From: Isosphaeraceae bacterium EP7
GTDB taxonomy: Bacteria > Planctomycetota > Planctomycetia > Isosphaerales > Isosphaeraceae
Length of the DNA: 64,000 nucleotides
NCBI GenBank assembly: GCA_038400315.1
Contig: CP151667.1
Coordinates: 4,475,174 to 4,539,173, forward strand
Direction: 5' to 3'
Positions 9,774-18,593 of the stretch are shown here, piece by piece. Under the pieces are notes generated by a model. That model saw nothing but the letters and a program-made list of their open reading frames with translations, had not been told where the DNA came from and searched no databases. Position 1 is the stretch's first letter, and every line of letters starts with the position of its first letter. Made by a program: the position numbers and the translations under genes.

Positions 9774-10429
9774 GCAAGTACTCCCGGGGAAAAGAGCGGA
9801 TGAGCACGGATCTCGAACCATGCACCGGAGCGTCCGGACACCCGGAATAGGTGCCCGGGACAGCCCGAATAAGGGGCCGACCTAAGAATTTCGTTCTAAG
9901 GACGATGAGAGCATGGGGCGAAAGAGAACGGCGGAACCGTCGGATGGAAACGAACGAAATTGCACCAAGGTGACAATTTCGCCGACGGACTCGAGAAGCA
10001 AAACCTGCGCACGACTGCAGGAAGGCTCGATTAACTGAACCGATGGAATAGACGACGTCCCGGCCCACGTTGGACCAGGGAATAATCGACTGTTTCAAGG
10101 GTTTTGGATCAATCTAGAACCGAGCAAAGCCTCATGAGAGTATCTTTTTTTGAAATCTTGACAAGAGTGCGTCTAGAAAAATCTTCGCCCTTGATTAAAC
10201 AGAGCGAATTGAATACGGGTACCTTGGGGCGGAAATCCACGCATCCAACCCGGATCTCGGGAGTCTCGGCGCCTGGCTTCCAGTTTTGTGTCGGGCCTTG
10301 ATATTTCGTTGCAACCGATCTCAAGATCGCAAAGAAGCTTGCAGATTTGCATCCCTCGAACGTCGCTCATCGCGTGGCGTAAGTCGAATGAGGGAAAGAT
10401 GATCGAGTTCGATTCTTGGGTGGGTTCGT
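9774..10429. other. Intergenic region with AT-rich island
   Basis: The first 110 bases should hold the DUF1559 promoter. From about 10087 to 10430 the base composition falls to near-even AT/GC, unlike anything around it, with runs such as TATCTTTTTTTG. Short frames on both strands lack leaders, ribosome sites or family resemblance. A TTGACA at 10158 has no convincing partner box. I see no gene here. Confidence 0.45.
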
Positions 10430-11035
10430 TCAGCTTTGTTCAAGATCTTTCCAGATCGGCCCCGCGTCTTCGGGCACATGGGTCAGGAGCTGGTCGACGG
10501 CATCGTGCGGATCGGACAGGACGAGGATCTGGCGGCGGTGCTCGGGCCTGAGGAATCGCTGGTCGACGGCGGCGTCGAGCAGCGCCAGCAGCGGGTCGAA
10601 GTAGCCGGCGATGTTCAGGACGGCGATCGGCCGGCGATGCAGGCCCAGGGCCGCCCAGGTCAGGATCTCGAAGAACTCCTCGTAGGTGCCGATCCCGCCT
10701 GGAAGGGTCAGGAAGGCCGAGGGCCTGGCGGCCATCAACGCCTTGCGCTCGTGCATGCCACGCACGACGTGCAGCTCAGTGAGCCCTTCGTGGCTGATCT
10801 CCTTCAGGGAGAGGGCCTCGGGGATGACCCCCACCACGCGACCGCCCGCAGTGAGCGTGGCATCGGCGACCTCGCCCATCAGTCCGACGCGGCCGCCGCC
10901 GTAGACCAGGCCGATCCCGCGCGTTGCCAGCGAGGTGCCCACCGCTCGCGCGGCCTCGACGAATGCGGGGTTTGCCCCGCGCGAGGAGCCGCAGAAGACG
11001 CAGATATGCGGGCGGTCTGGCATGGCGGGGTCCAT
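10430..11035 (-). CDS. LOG/YvdD family TIGR00730 Rossmann-fold protein
   Basis: 201 residues. It shows the family pattern: N-terminal ICVFCGSSRG for nucleotide binding, GLVYGGGRVGLMG, the MHERK segment, and the diagnostic PGGIGTYEE (residues 112-120). Members hydrolyse nucleotide 5'-monophosphates or cytokinin ribotides to base plus ribose phosphate; older annotation as lysine decarboxylase is wrong for this group. The Arg of RGMHERK and the Glu pair in the PGGxGTxxE loop, used in catalysis, are present. Cytoplasmic. It is followed upstream on the same strand by an unrelated membrane protein gene (17 bases apart), so the two may share a transcript. Confidence 0.9.
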   Translation of the reverse strand: MDPAMPDRPHICVFCGSSRGANPAFVEAARAVGTSLATRGIGLVYGGGRVGLMGEVADATLTAGGRVVGVIPEALSLKEISHEGLTELHVVRGMHERKALMAARPSAFLTLPGGIGTYEEFFEILTWAALGLHRRPIAVLNIAGYFDPLLALLDAAVDQRFLRPEHRRQILVLSDPHDAVDQLLTHVPEDAGPIWKDLEQS

Positions 11036-11052
11036 CTACGGGGTGTCGCGCG

Positions 11053-11847
11053 TCAGGCGCGTGCGGCGTCGAGCTTGGTGTCGGTGGTCGCCTTCAGGAT
11101 CGTCACGTAATAGCTGGCCATGAACAATCCGAGATAGGCCAGGCCGACGAGGCACCCGACCGCCAGCTCGGACCCGCTCACTCCGGGGTTGCCGGGCGCG
11201 ATCGGGAGCGAGGGCCCATGCGGGATTGGCTGGAAGCTTGCGGCGGGCCGCCTCAGCATCCAGAGCATCATGGCCGTCAGCCCGGCCGAGGCCCCTCCCA
11301 GCACGACGACCAGCGCGTGCATCAGGAAGAAGATCGAGAGCGGATTGACCCGCTTGACCCGCACGTTGGGGAGGCCAAGCAGCGCGTTCATCTTGGCCGC
11401 CTCATAGATCAGCCCGATCCTGGTCCGGATCAGGATCAGGGCCATGAAGGCGCCGATCACCGCCAGGGTGCCGAGAGTCAGAGGAAGGCACCAGAACTGG
11501 ATCGTCTTCAAGGGGACGATCGGCACCACGTCGGCCTTCACGTTCAGCAGGGCCGTCGAGGCCCCGAACGAGATCGAGGCGACGAGCAGGAAGATGCCGA
11601 CCGTGCGATTGCGGTCGGTGATCAGCTGATGGATGGTCCTGGAGACGTGCAGGTAGCGCACCTCGGGGGAGAGCGTCGGATGCGACGCCGGCTTCCATCC
11701 CGCGGCGGCCTCCTCGCCGGCCATCTCCAGACTGGCCAGGGCCGCGTCGACCGAGTCTTCTCCGGTCGCGTCGATCTGGATCCCCTCCGCATGCTCGGAC
11801 GCCTTGATCTCGGGCTTCGATTCCGGCTGGGACGGCGTCTGGGTCAT
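11053..11847 (-). CDS. Unknown four-segment membrane protein
   Basis: 264 residues. The first 80 residues are polar and acidic (Glu/Ala/Ser-rich), followed by a VRYLHVSRTIHQLITDRNR linker. Four hydrophobic segments then lie at about 82-105, 115-140, 170-195 and 230-252. The loop between segments three and four is Pro-rich. No catalytic residues or known domain are recognised. It lies 17 bases before the LOG-family gene and is divergent from the Rieske ferredoxin, so the 149-base gap to that gene probably carries promoters for both directions. Confidence 0.75.
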   Translation of the reverse strand: MTQTPSQPESKPEIKASEHAEGIQIDATGEDSVDAALASLEMAGEEAAAGWKPASHPTLSPEVRYLHVSRTIHQLITDRNRTVGIFLLVASISFGASTALLNVKADVVPIVPLKTIQFWCLPLTLGTLAVIGAFMALILIRTRIGLIYEAAKMNALLGLPNVRVKRVNPLSIFFLMHALVVVLGGASAGLTAMMLWMLRRPAASFQPIPHGPSLPIAPGNPGVSGSELAVGCLVGLAYLGLFMASYYVTILKATTDTKLDAARA

Positions 11848-11996
11848 GGGTGTCCTGCGACTGGAGGAGGGCCATGGGAACGGCCGACTGGACTCTCCCC
11901 GCGGATCCGATCGCGGAGAGCGGCCGGGGCCGCTATCATGGGACGAGGGGTACCGGTTGGCAAGCCGGCGCGAGGTGGGACGGGAGAGTCGTCGAC

Positions 11997-12314
11997 GTGG
12001 CCGAAGCCAGCAATTACGTGACGGTGGCCCGGGTGGGCGAGGTCGCCGAGGGCCGGGCGATCCCCGTGAAGGTCGACGGCCGCGCGATCGCCGTCGTTCT
12101 CGACGAGGGGATTTATTACGCCATCGACGACCAGTGCCCCCACAAGGGGGTGCCGCTCTGCGACGGGTTCGTCTTCGGCGGCACGATCACGTGCCTCTGG
12201 CATGGCTGGCGGTTCAAGCTGGCCGACGGCCGGTGGATGGACAGCCCCAGGGTGCGCATCGGCACCTACCCGGTCCGGATCGTCGGCGACGAGATCCAGG
12301 TCTCCATCGACTGA
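11997..12314 (+). CDS. Small Rieske-type [2Fe-2S] ferredoxin
   Basis: 105 residues from a GTG start preceded by GGGAG ten bases upstream; a longer frame from 11850 adds residues with no Rieske character. The cluster ligands are seen in CPHKGVPLCDG (Cys-x-His) and CLWHGWRF (Cys-x-x-His), matching NirD and dioxygenase-ferredoxin proteins rather than the membrane-bound bc1 type, since the disulfide-forming cysteines are absent. It would shuttle single electrons to a soluble oxygenase or reductase partner, none of which is adjacent. No membrane anchor. It is convergent with the efflux gene. Confidence 0.88.
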   Translation: MAEASNYVTVARVGEVAEGRAIPVKVDGRAIAVVLDEGIYYAIDDQCPHKGVPLCDGFVFGGTITCLWHGWRFKLADGRWMDSPRVRIGTYPVRIVGDEIQVSID

Positions 12315-12338
12315 GATTCGGCCCGCCGGAATGGGCAA

Positions 12339-12372
12339 GGGCCCGCTCCGTCGTGGCTGACGGGGAGGGCCC
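12339..12372. terminator. Likely bidirectional terminator between convergent genes
   Basis: The arms 12339-12352 and 12359-12372 pair over 14 positions with two mismatches around a six-base loop (GGGCCCGCTCCGTC against GACGGGGAGGGCCC). It sits midway between the stops of the Rieske ferredoxin and the TolC-like gene. There is no U-tract. Confidence 0.5.
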
Positions 12373-12402
12373 GAGGAGAGGAGAGGCTCGCCGCGATCGG
12401 GT

Positions 12403-14004
12403 TCAGGGCAGGATGCGCTGGCCGATGGCGTTGTTCACGCCGAGCATGCTGCGGCGGTGGCGGACGGCGGTGTCGCGGAACGCCTTGACCGCGTCGTTGT
12501 ACTCGCGCTGGCCATTGAGCAGGACGACCAGGTTCTCCTCGCCCCCCTTGAAGAGCTGCTCCAGGGAGTCGCGCAAGTCACGCGCGGTCGGCAGCAACTG
12601 GGACTCGACCCGCTCGACGGCCTGCCGGCTGACCCGGTACTCCGACTCCGCGGCGCGGACCTCGTTGATGATCTGGCGTTCCAGGTTCACCGTCTCGATC
12701 TGGGTCTGGGTGATGTTCAAGCGGGCCCGCTGGATGTTCCCCTGGTTCCGGTTGTAGACCGGGATCGGCAAGGTGATGCCCAGGGCATAGGACGTGGCGC
12801 TCTTCAGGCCCTGGGGCGCGTTGTCCTGGTAGGTGAAGGGCTGTGCCAGCAGGTAGGCGTCCTGATAGGCATTACGCCTGGCCAGGGTGACGTCCGACTT
12901 GGCCCGCTCGATGCCGAGGCGGTATGAGTTGAGGTCGGGCCTCGACTGGAGGGCGGCCCTGATCAACTCATCGACGGGCGGGGGCGGCGGGGCTTCGTCG
13001 CGGATGGTGCCGCGAATCTCGAAGTTGTCCGTCTGTTCGGGCGGGAAGTTCAGGAGCGTGGCCAGGGTGCGCTTGGCCCGGCTGTACTGCTCCCTCGCGT
13101 CGAGCACGCCGATCTCGGCGGCCTGGACCTGAATCAGGACCCGGTCAACGTCGGCCCGCGTCTTGTTCTCGCCCTTCTGCTGCAAGGTCTGGGTGATTTC
13201 CTGGATCCGCGAGAGACCATTGACGCTCGTCTCGGCGTAGCGGACGGTCTCGCGGGCGGCCAGCACGTCGACGAACGCGGTGTGCAGGTTGGCGATCTGC
13301 AACCGGACGGCGTCCTGATACTGCGCCTCCAGCACCTTGCGGGCGCGGATCGCGACATTGATCCGGGCGGCACGCTTGCGTGAGAGATCGAGCGGGTGCG
13401 AGATGTTGATATCGTATTGCGTCTGGCCGCCCGGACGTTGCTGGGTGTATTGCCCATACGGGATAAGCTGGGCGTCGGCGTAAAAGATGGGATTGGCCCG
13501 CAGGCTGGCGGTGAGCACGTCGGCGTCGGCCTGGGGGATCTCGTACGCCTTGGAGCGTAGGTCGAGATTCTCGCGGACCAGCCTCTCGATGGCCATCTGG
13601 AGCGTCAGGCCGTCGGCCGGTCCCAGGTCCTCGGGGGCGCCCGGTGTTTCCAGGGTGCCGAAGAGGGGCGTATTGCCGACCGGAAGGGCGGCCGGCGCGG
13701 AGATTCCCTGCGAGGGGGGCGCGGTCACCTGCGGCCCGGTCTGCATGATCGAGCTGGGCACCTTCGGCCCCAGGATGGCCGCACCGCCGCCGAGCAGGCT
13801 GTCGCCCCCGCCCAGCGAAGAGTCGTTGCCGCCGATCGTCATGAAGGACGAGGCCCCTGCGCCGGGGGCCGGTCCCATCCTCGATCCCGCGCTGCCCGGG
13901 GGCCGCGTCTCATCGCCGCCGATCGTCGGAGCCTGGCCCTCGGCGCGAGAAGTCGCGAGGGCGGCCACGCACAGAATTCCCCAAAGCCAACCTCGGCGTG
14001 TCAT
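12403..14004 (-). CDS. TolC-family outer membrane efflux protein
   Basis: 533 residues from the ATG at 14004, with GGAGG 11 bases upstream and a signal peptide (MTRRGWLWGILCVAALATSR). Residues 25-150 are a Gly/Pro-rich, poorly conserved lead. From about 150 the protein has the two-repeat helical TolC/OEP pattern, with LTLQMAIERLVRENLDLRS opening repeat one and the conserved LALGITLPIPVYNRNQGN-like segment opening repeat two, plus long alpha-helical barrel stretches. It forms the outer-membrane channel of a tripartite efflux or metal/drug export system. No RND pump or membrane-fusion gene is adjacent; the MacB-type ABC pair 8 kb to the left is a speculative partner. An AT-rich stretch with TTTTCGAAAA lies about 230 bases upstream. 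Confidence 0.9.
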   Translation of the reverse strand: MTRRGWLWGILCVAALATSRAEGQAPTIGGDETRPPGSAGSRMGPAPGAGASSFMTIGGNDSSLGGGDSLLGGGAAILGPKVPSSIMQTGPQVTAPPSQGISAPAALPVGNTPLFGTLETPGAPEDLGPADGLTLQMAIERLVRENLDLRSKAYEIPQADADVLTASLRANPIFYADAQLIPYGQYTQQRPGGQTQYDINISHPLDLSRKRAARINVAIRARKVLEAQYQDAVRLQIANLHTAFVDVLAARETVRYAETSVNGLSRIQEITQTLQQKGENKTRADVDRVLIQVQAAEIGVLDAREQYSRAKRTLATLLNFPPEQTDNFEIRGTIRDEAPPPPPVDELIRAALQSRPDLNSYRLGIERAKSDVTLARRNAYQDAYLLAQPFTYQDNAPQGLKSATSYALGITLPIPVYNRNQGNIQRARLNITQTQIETVNLERQIINEVRAAESEYRVSRQAVERVESQLLPTARDLRDSLEQLFKGGEENLVVLLNGQREYNDAVKAFRDTAVRHRRSMLGVNNAIGQRILP

Positions 14005-14840
14005 GGTGGATTCGCCCTCCCTGGCTTCCACGACGGGCGACCTGGGCCGATCCACGGCCCGCAACCTCGGCTCTCCGGCCGACCCGCCCCTCGACATCCT
14101 CAAGCTATCGGACGGCCCTCGGCGAGACTCTGAACCGGTTTGAGAGGCCGACGACTCCCGTAACGCTCCCATCCCTATAACCCGACGGACAAGACCCCAT
14201 TGGCCATGTCGCCGGACACCTTCGAACTTTCGATTTTCGAAAATTCTATCCGTCATGAGTGTCATCCGAAGCGGGCGGAACTTGGCAACTGCTTCGTTCT
14301 CACAAGCCTAAGCGGCACCGGCGGATGACGTCTCGGCACTCCACGGCCCGCGACGATCTGGCCCGCCCGGATCGATCGAACGCGGCCAGGATTGCGTCCG
14401 GTGGAGCTTGCAAGGCTCGGATGTTGATGATAAGACAGGCCTCAACAGTGTCGCACGCTGTACGGCAAGGATTGCTCCAGGGCGTCCCGCCGCCGTGTAT
14501 GGTGGGATCCCGACAGATGTGCGGCATGGACGGTCTCGCGGCGATGATAGGCCGTGAGCCGTCCCCATCTCTCCGGCGAGCACGGACGACGAGCAACGTC
14601 GCCCACCGGCGAGCAAGCCCGGCCGAATCGAGCCCAATCGGCAGACGGGCAAGCCTATGAACGGCGACCGGCAACTCCTCCTGTTCCGGAGGTGGCTCGA
14701 GCCCCTGCGTACCGTTGCGTCCCCCGCCGGGGTGGACTAAGGTAAAGCCCTCGGGCCGGACGAGGCTGTGCAGGCGCCGCATGGGGCCGAACGCCGACGG
14801 CCGCGGGTTCTCTTTCTCTTTCGTTTGCGGGGGACGGGCC
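14005..14840. other. Intergenic region between divergent efflux and DUF1501 genes
   Basis: The stretch should carry the two divergent promoters. An AT-richer pocket with the palindrome TTTTCGAAAA lies at about 14230-14245. Open frames on both strands (for example 14259-14660 and 14300-15238) are compositionally odd, lack leaders and ribosome sites, and match no family I know. No RNA gene seen. Confidence 0.4.
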
Positions 14841-16076
14841 ATGCATTCGCATGATGAAGGATCCAGGCTCGGGGCATCGGACTGGTCGCGTCGCGGCTTC
14901 TTGAAGGCCGGAGGGCTGGGGACGCTCGGCCTGGCCTCGGCCGAGCTGATGGCGGCCGGCGCCAGGGCGTCGGGCGGCACCGCGACCCGTCGCGCAGGCT
15001 CGGTCATCTTCATCTCGCTGGTGGGCGGCCCGAGCCAGCTCGAGACCTTCGACCCCAAGCCCGACGCCCCATCCGAGATTCGAGGGCCGTTCGGGTCCAT
15101 CGCCACGTCGGTCCCCGGCGTCCGGATTTCCGAATACTTGCCCGGCCTCGCCCGCAGGATGGATCGCCTGACCCTCGTGCGGTCGATGACCCACGCCGAG
15201 GCCCCGATCCACGAGACCGGCCACCAGCTCCTGAACACCGGCGGCCTCTCCCGCGCTGACGCCGACCGCCCTCACTTCGGCGCCGTCGCGTCGCACCGGC
15301 TGGAGACCGACGGCCGCTCCCCCCGCTTCGTCATGATCCCGGGGCCGATCGGCCACACCGGCGTCTCGATCTCGCACGGCCAGGCCGGCGGGATGCTCGA
15401 CCCCAAGCTCGGGCCGTACACCACGGACGCCACGCCCGGCACGGTCGGTTACGACGCCCGCGCGATCGCCCTCAGGGCCGGCTCACTCGGTCGGGGTGAC
15501 AATCCGTTCAACCTCGACGACGAGCGGAGCTCGACGCGCGACGCTTACGGGCGGACCACACTGGGCCAGGGCTGCTTGCTGGCCCGTCGCCTGGTCGAGT
15601 CGGGCACGCGAGTCGTGGCCCTGAACATGTTCGACACGGTTTTCGACAAGGTCACCTGGGACGCCCACGGGCGCAAGCCCTTCAGCAGCCTTGAGGATTA
15701 CCGCCGGACGCTGCTCCCCACGCTCGACCTGGCCGTCTCGGCCCTGGTTGACGACCTGCAAGGGCGTGGGCTGCTCGACTCGACGCTCATCGTGGCGACC
15801 GGCGAGTTCGGGCGCACCCCGAGGCTCAACCAGTGGGGCGGCCGCGACCACTGGCCGGCCGTCTGGACCGCACTCCTCGCCGGCGGCGGCCTCCCCGGCG
15901 GCCAGGTCATCGGGGCCAGCGATGCCCACGCGGCCGAGCCTTACGAACGCCCCGTCGCCCCGGTCGACCTGACGGCGACCATCTACCGGGTTCTCGGGAT
16001 CGACCCGGCCCTGGTCCTCGACACGCCCGGCGGCACCGGCCTGGCCATCGCCCCGGACGCCCGCCCCTTGATCTGA
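14841..16076 (+). CDS. DUF1501 Tat-exported protein (alkaline-phosphatase-like fold)
   Basis: 411 residues from the ATG at 14841. A twin-arginine leader (SRRGFLKAGGLGTLGLASAE) begins at residue 17. The domain shows the DUF1501 landmarks: ISLVGGPSQLETFDPKP, HAEAPIHETGHQLLNTGG, VATGEFGRTPRLNQWGGRDHW and the C-terminal TIYRVLGIDP. Members share the alkaline phosphatase/sulfatase fold and metal-binding His/Asp residues, but their substrate is not known. In planctomycetes the gene usually sits beside a DUF1549/DUF1553 cytochrome-type gene; here it does not. A strong hairpin follows 24 bases after the stop. Confidence 0.92.
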   Translation: MHSHDEGSRLGASDWSRRGFLKAGGLGTLGLASAELMAAGARASGGTATRRAGSVIFISLVGGPSQLETFDPKPDAPSEIRGPFGSIATSVPGVRISEYLPGLARRMDRLTLVRSMTHAEAPIHETGHQLLNTGGLSRADADRPHFGAVASHRLETDGRSPRFVMIPGPIGHTGVSISHGQAGGMLDPKLGPYTTDATPGTVGYDARAIALRAGSLGRGDNPFNLDDERSSTRDAYGRTTLGQGCLLARRLVESGTRVVALNMFDTVFDKVTWDAHGRKPFSSLEDYRRTLLPTLDLAVSALVDDLQGRGLLDSTLIVATGEFGRTPRLNQWGGRDHWPAVWTALLAGGGLPGGQVIGASDAHAAEPYERPVAPVDLTATIYRVLGIDPALVLDTPGGTGLAIAPDARPLI

Positions 16077-16100
16077 TCGAGTCGACTCCTTATTCAACCT

Positions 16101-16146
16101 GAGAACCGGCCCGCGCGACTCGGACGAGTCGCGCGGGCCGGTTCTC
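16101..16146 (+). terminator. Very stable hairpin, probable terminator
   Basis: Perfect 21-base inverted repeat with a four-base loop (GGAC); the arms begin GAGAACCGGCCCGCGCGACT. It lies between the DUF1501 stop and the next gene. Only a weak U-containing tail (TTCTCATTC) follows. Confidence 0.75.
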
Positions 16147-16275
16147 ATTCCCGCCGGGATGGATTCCGGCCGCCGTTCAAGTCGGCGGTGCCCGCGGCCG
16201 ATCTTCCTCCGATGATGAGGATGAGTCGCTCGCCGCAAGGACGTGGCACCCCTTTGATTTTGAAGCGAGGCGGCG

Positions 16276-16806
16276 ATGCGGGGTTCGATCTCCAGGCGTT
16301 CATTCCTGGGCGCGGGCCTGGCGGGCCTGGCATTCTCGACGGCCATGGGAACACGCAGCATGGGCTCGACCGGCTGGACGCTCGACCAACTCGTCCGGCT
16401 TTCGCCCGCCGAGATCGAGGGGCTTTACGCCGCCTCGGGCGTCGGCCAGCTTCCCAGCGGCAAGGCGACCGGCCGTGCGATCCTCTTCGGCGGCTCGAAG
16501 CTGGCGGCGCCGGCGTCGCGCATCGGTCGGGCTTTCTGGCAGGGGAAGGTCTTCTCGCCCGACCAGGGGAAGGCCGTGAACCGCTTCTTCGGCATCAGGA
16601 GCGTCCCCGCCGCCCTCGGCTTCGGCCCTAGCTGGCGCGACGGCAATCCGGCGATCATCCTCGACTATGCCGAGACCTCTCGGATCTACGCCCCCTATCG
16701 GGACGAGATCCGCGAAGTCTCCCCGGGCTTGTTCCTGGGCCTGATGTTCGACCGCCGCACCGCTCCGCCCAAGCTGGCCCTCTACTTCGCCCTGGAGATG
16801 AGCTAG
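16276..16806 (+). CDS. Unknown Tat-exported protein
   Basis: 176 residues with a GAGG ribosome site nine bases before the ATG. The N-terminus is a twin-arginine leader (SRRSFLGAGLAGLAFSTAMG), so the mature protein of about 140 residues is exported folded. Features seen are a GKATGRAILFGG segment, FWQGKVFS, NRFFGIRSV, and a C-terminal block DYAETSRIYAPYRDEIREV then PGLFLGLMF. The overall pattern (small beta-rich protein with a Trp-Gly-Lys turn and a conserved RDEIR) recalls lipid-binding lipocalin-like or DUF4334-type proteins, but this is a guess. It sits between a terminator hairpin and the convergent MFS gene. Confidence 0.7.
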   Translation: MRGSISRRSFLGAGLAGLAFSTAMGTRSMGSTGWTLDQLVRLSPAEIEGLYAASGVGQLPSGKATGRAILFGGSKLAAPASRIGRAFWQGKVFSPDQGKAVNRFFGIRSVPAALGFGPSWRDGNPAIILDYAETSRIYAPYRDEIREVSPGLFLGLMFDRRTAPPKLALYFALEMS

Positions 16807-16813
16807 CCAGTCG

Positions 16814-18157
16814 TCAGGCGATCCCTTCGAACCCGTCTCCCGGGCGTGAGATCGCCCGCGACGGGTCGACGAACAGCCAGCAAAGGCCGCCCGCGAGGAA
16901 CACGATCCCCGTGATGGTCAGCGGGATGCCCCATCCCCATCCGAGCTGGATCAATTCGCCGAAGAGGATCGGCGAGAGGAACGCGCCGATCCCGCTGGCG
17001 GTGTTGACGACCCCGGCCACCCGGCCGGCGTCGCGCTCGCCCAGGTCCATGATCGCCGCCCAGAGCGAGCTTGCGGGCAGGTCATTGAAGAACCCGGCCA
17101 GGGCCATCAGCAGGACCGTGGGGATGGGCGACTTGACCTGCAAGCTGAGCAGGAAGCAGACCCCCGCCATCGTCGCGCCGATGAAGCCGACCGCACGCCT
17201 GGCATAGCGTGTCCCCCCCATCATCGCCACGAGCGAGTCGCTCATCCAGCCGCCGAGGGCGCACCCCAACACGCCCGCCAGGAAGGGGAGCGCGGAAAGA
17301 TTCGCCACGCTGTTGGGCGTCATCCCTCGCGCTTCCTTGAGGTAAGTGGGCATCCAGGTCGCGAAGAAATACCAGGCGAAGGCCGAGCAAGCGGTCGCCC
17401 CGCAGAGTCCCAGGACCGATGGATTCGTCAGAATCGCCCGCCACGACGCCCCTCCGGCGGGATCGGCTTCCGCCGTCCCTTGCTCCTTCTGCCATGACGC
17501 GATCCAGTTGCGCTCCTCGTCCGAAATGTCCGGATGGTCTGCGGGCTCGTCGCGATACCAGACCCGGAACACGCCGGCCCAGACGAGCCCGACCAGCCCG
17601 TAAATGACGAACGTCATCTTCCAGCCGACCAGGGAGAGCATCCACTGGGTCAGGGGGAGCGAGACCGCCGCGCCGATCCGCGCGGTCGTCCAGATCGTCC
17701 CCTGGGCGCGGCCCCGCTGCTCGGTCGGGAACCAACGCGTGAGCGCCCGGGCGATATTCGGGAATGCCCCGGCCTCGCCGCCGCCGAAGCAGAAGCGGAC
17801 GAGGAGCAGCGATTTCAGGCCCATGACCAGGCCGGTCACCGCGGTGAAGGCGCTCCACCAGAGAACGACGCGGGTGAGCACACGCCGCGGGCCGATCCGG
17901 TCGCCCAGCCAGCCCGTCGGCACCTCGAAGATCAGGTAGCCCAGCGTGAAGGCGCTGAAGACCCAGCCCATCTGCCGCTTATCGAGGCCGAGCTCGGCGC
18001 TGATCGGGCCCGCGGCCTGAGACATGCATATGCGATCGAGGTAAGTGATCGCCGCCAGGATCGAGAACATCCCCAGCACCTGATAACGGACGAACCCCGC
18101 CGGCCGGATTCGCGCAGGACCCTCGTCCAGGTCGGGCAGATTTGTGGCTAAGTTCAT
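16814..18157 (-). CDS. MFS transporter, sugar-acid/anion:cation symporter type
   Basis: 447 residues from the second start (ATG, MNLATNLPDL), preferred over a TTG nine codons earlier. It has twelve predicted membrane segments. The loop 2-3 motif GWLGDRIGPRRVL is the MFS signature, and TYLDRICMSQAAGPISAELGLDK near the start is characteristic of the ACS subfamily (hexuronate, glucarate and tartrate transporters; ExuT/GudP relatives). It would import an organic acid with protons. No catabolic gene for such an acid is adjacent. Start is divergent from the small lipoprotein gene. Only seven bases separate its stop from the convergent Tat protein gene. Confidence 0.88.
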   Translation of the reverse strand: MNLATNLPDLDEGPARIRPAGFVRYQVLGMFSILAAITYLDRICMSQAAGPISAELGLDKRQMGWVFSAFTLGYLIFEVPTGWLGDRIGPRRVLTRVVLWWSAFTAVTGLVMGLKSLLLVRFCFGGGEAGAFPNIARALTRWFPTEQRGRAQGTIWTTARIGAAVSLPLTQWMLSLVGWKMTFVIYGLVGLVWAGVFRVWYRDEPADHPDISDEERNWIASWQKEQGTAEADPAGGASWRAILTNPSVLGLCGATACSAFAWYFFATWMPTYLKEARGMTPNSVANLSALPFLAGVLGCALGGWMSDSLVAMMGGTRYARRAVGFIGATMAGVCFLLSLQVKSPIPTVLLMALAGFFNDLPASSLWAAIMDLGERDAGRVAGVVNTASGIGAFLSPILFGELIQLGWGWGIPLTITGIVFLAGGLCWLFVDPSRAISRPGDGFEGIA

Positions 18158-18352
18158 CAGGCATCTCAAGATGAAGGGGGGCAATCGCTGGCGGCCGGCC
18201 CCAACTTAGCCGTCGTGTCGAGCCCAAGCAAAGGAAATGGTTGAACAACCACAACCATGAACCGGGGATTTCCCTGCACGAGATCGGCGTCTCCGACTAT
18301 GATCAAAGGAGCATGGGGGTCGTGCCCCGCGCCATCATCCGGAGGATCGATC

Positions 18353-18532
18353 GTGGCCCATCGCCGGCTCATCTTGGTACTTACCTTGCTCGCCTCCTTG
18401 GCCGGTTGTTCGCCCGCGATGGAGAGCGCCTCCAGGGTCGTGCCGGTTGGCCCCGATCGGGGGGCGGAGTCCTCGACCGACGGAGTTCGCCCGAAGTCGA
18501 CCGGCGCCCAGGTCAAGATTCCCATGCATTGA
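18353..18532 (+). CDS. Very small lipoprotein
   Basis: 59 residues from a GTG start with an excellent GGAGGA site seven bases upstream. The leader reads HRRLILVLTLLASLAGC, with basic residues, a hydrophobic core and lipobox LAGC, leaving a mature lipid-anchored peptide of roughly 42 residues rich in Ser, Val and Pro. No domain is recognised. It precedes the PdxA-family gene by about 60 bases and may be co-transcribed with it. Confidence 0.65.
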   Translation: MAHRRLILVLTLLASLAGCSPAMESASRVVPVGPDRGAESSTDGVRPKSTGAQVKIPMH

Positions 18533-18593
18533 GCGACCTTCAATGATCGCGGACCAGGCGGCGTCCGCCCCGAACTCGCCAAGGATGAAGACG

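Noticed and set aside
10158-10190. TTGACA as a sigma-70 promoter
   Set aside because: No acceptable -10 box at 16-18 bases, and no plus-strand gene follows.
11850-11996. Extended N-terminus for the Rieske ferredoxin from 11850
   Set aside because: Extra residues have no Rieske character and the GTG at 11997 has the better ribosome site.
14300-15238. Minus-strand frame across the gap before the DUF1501 gene
   Set aside because: It runs through the DUF1501 start region on the other strand and has no leader or conserved pattern.
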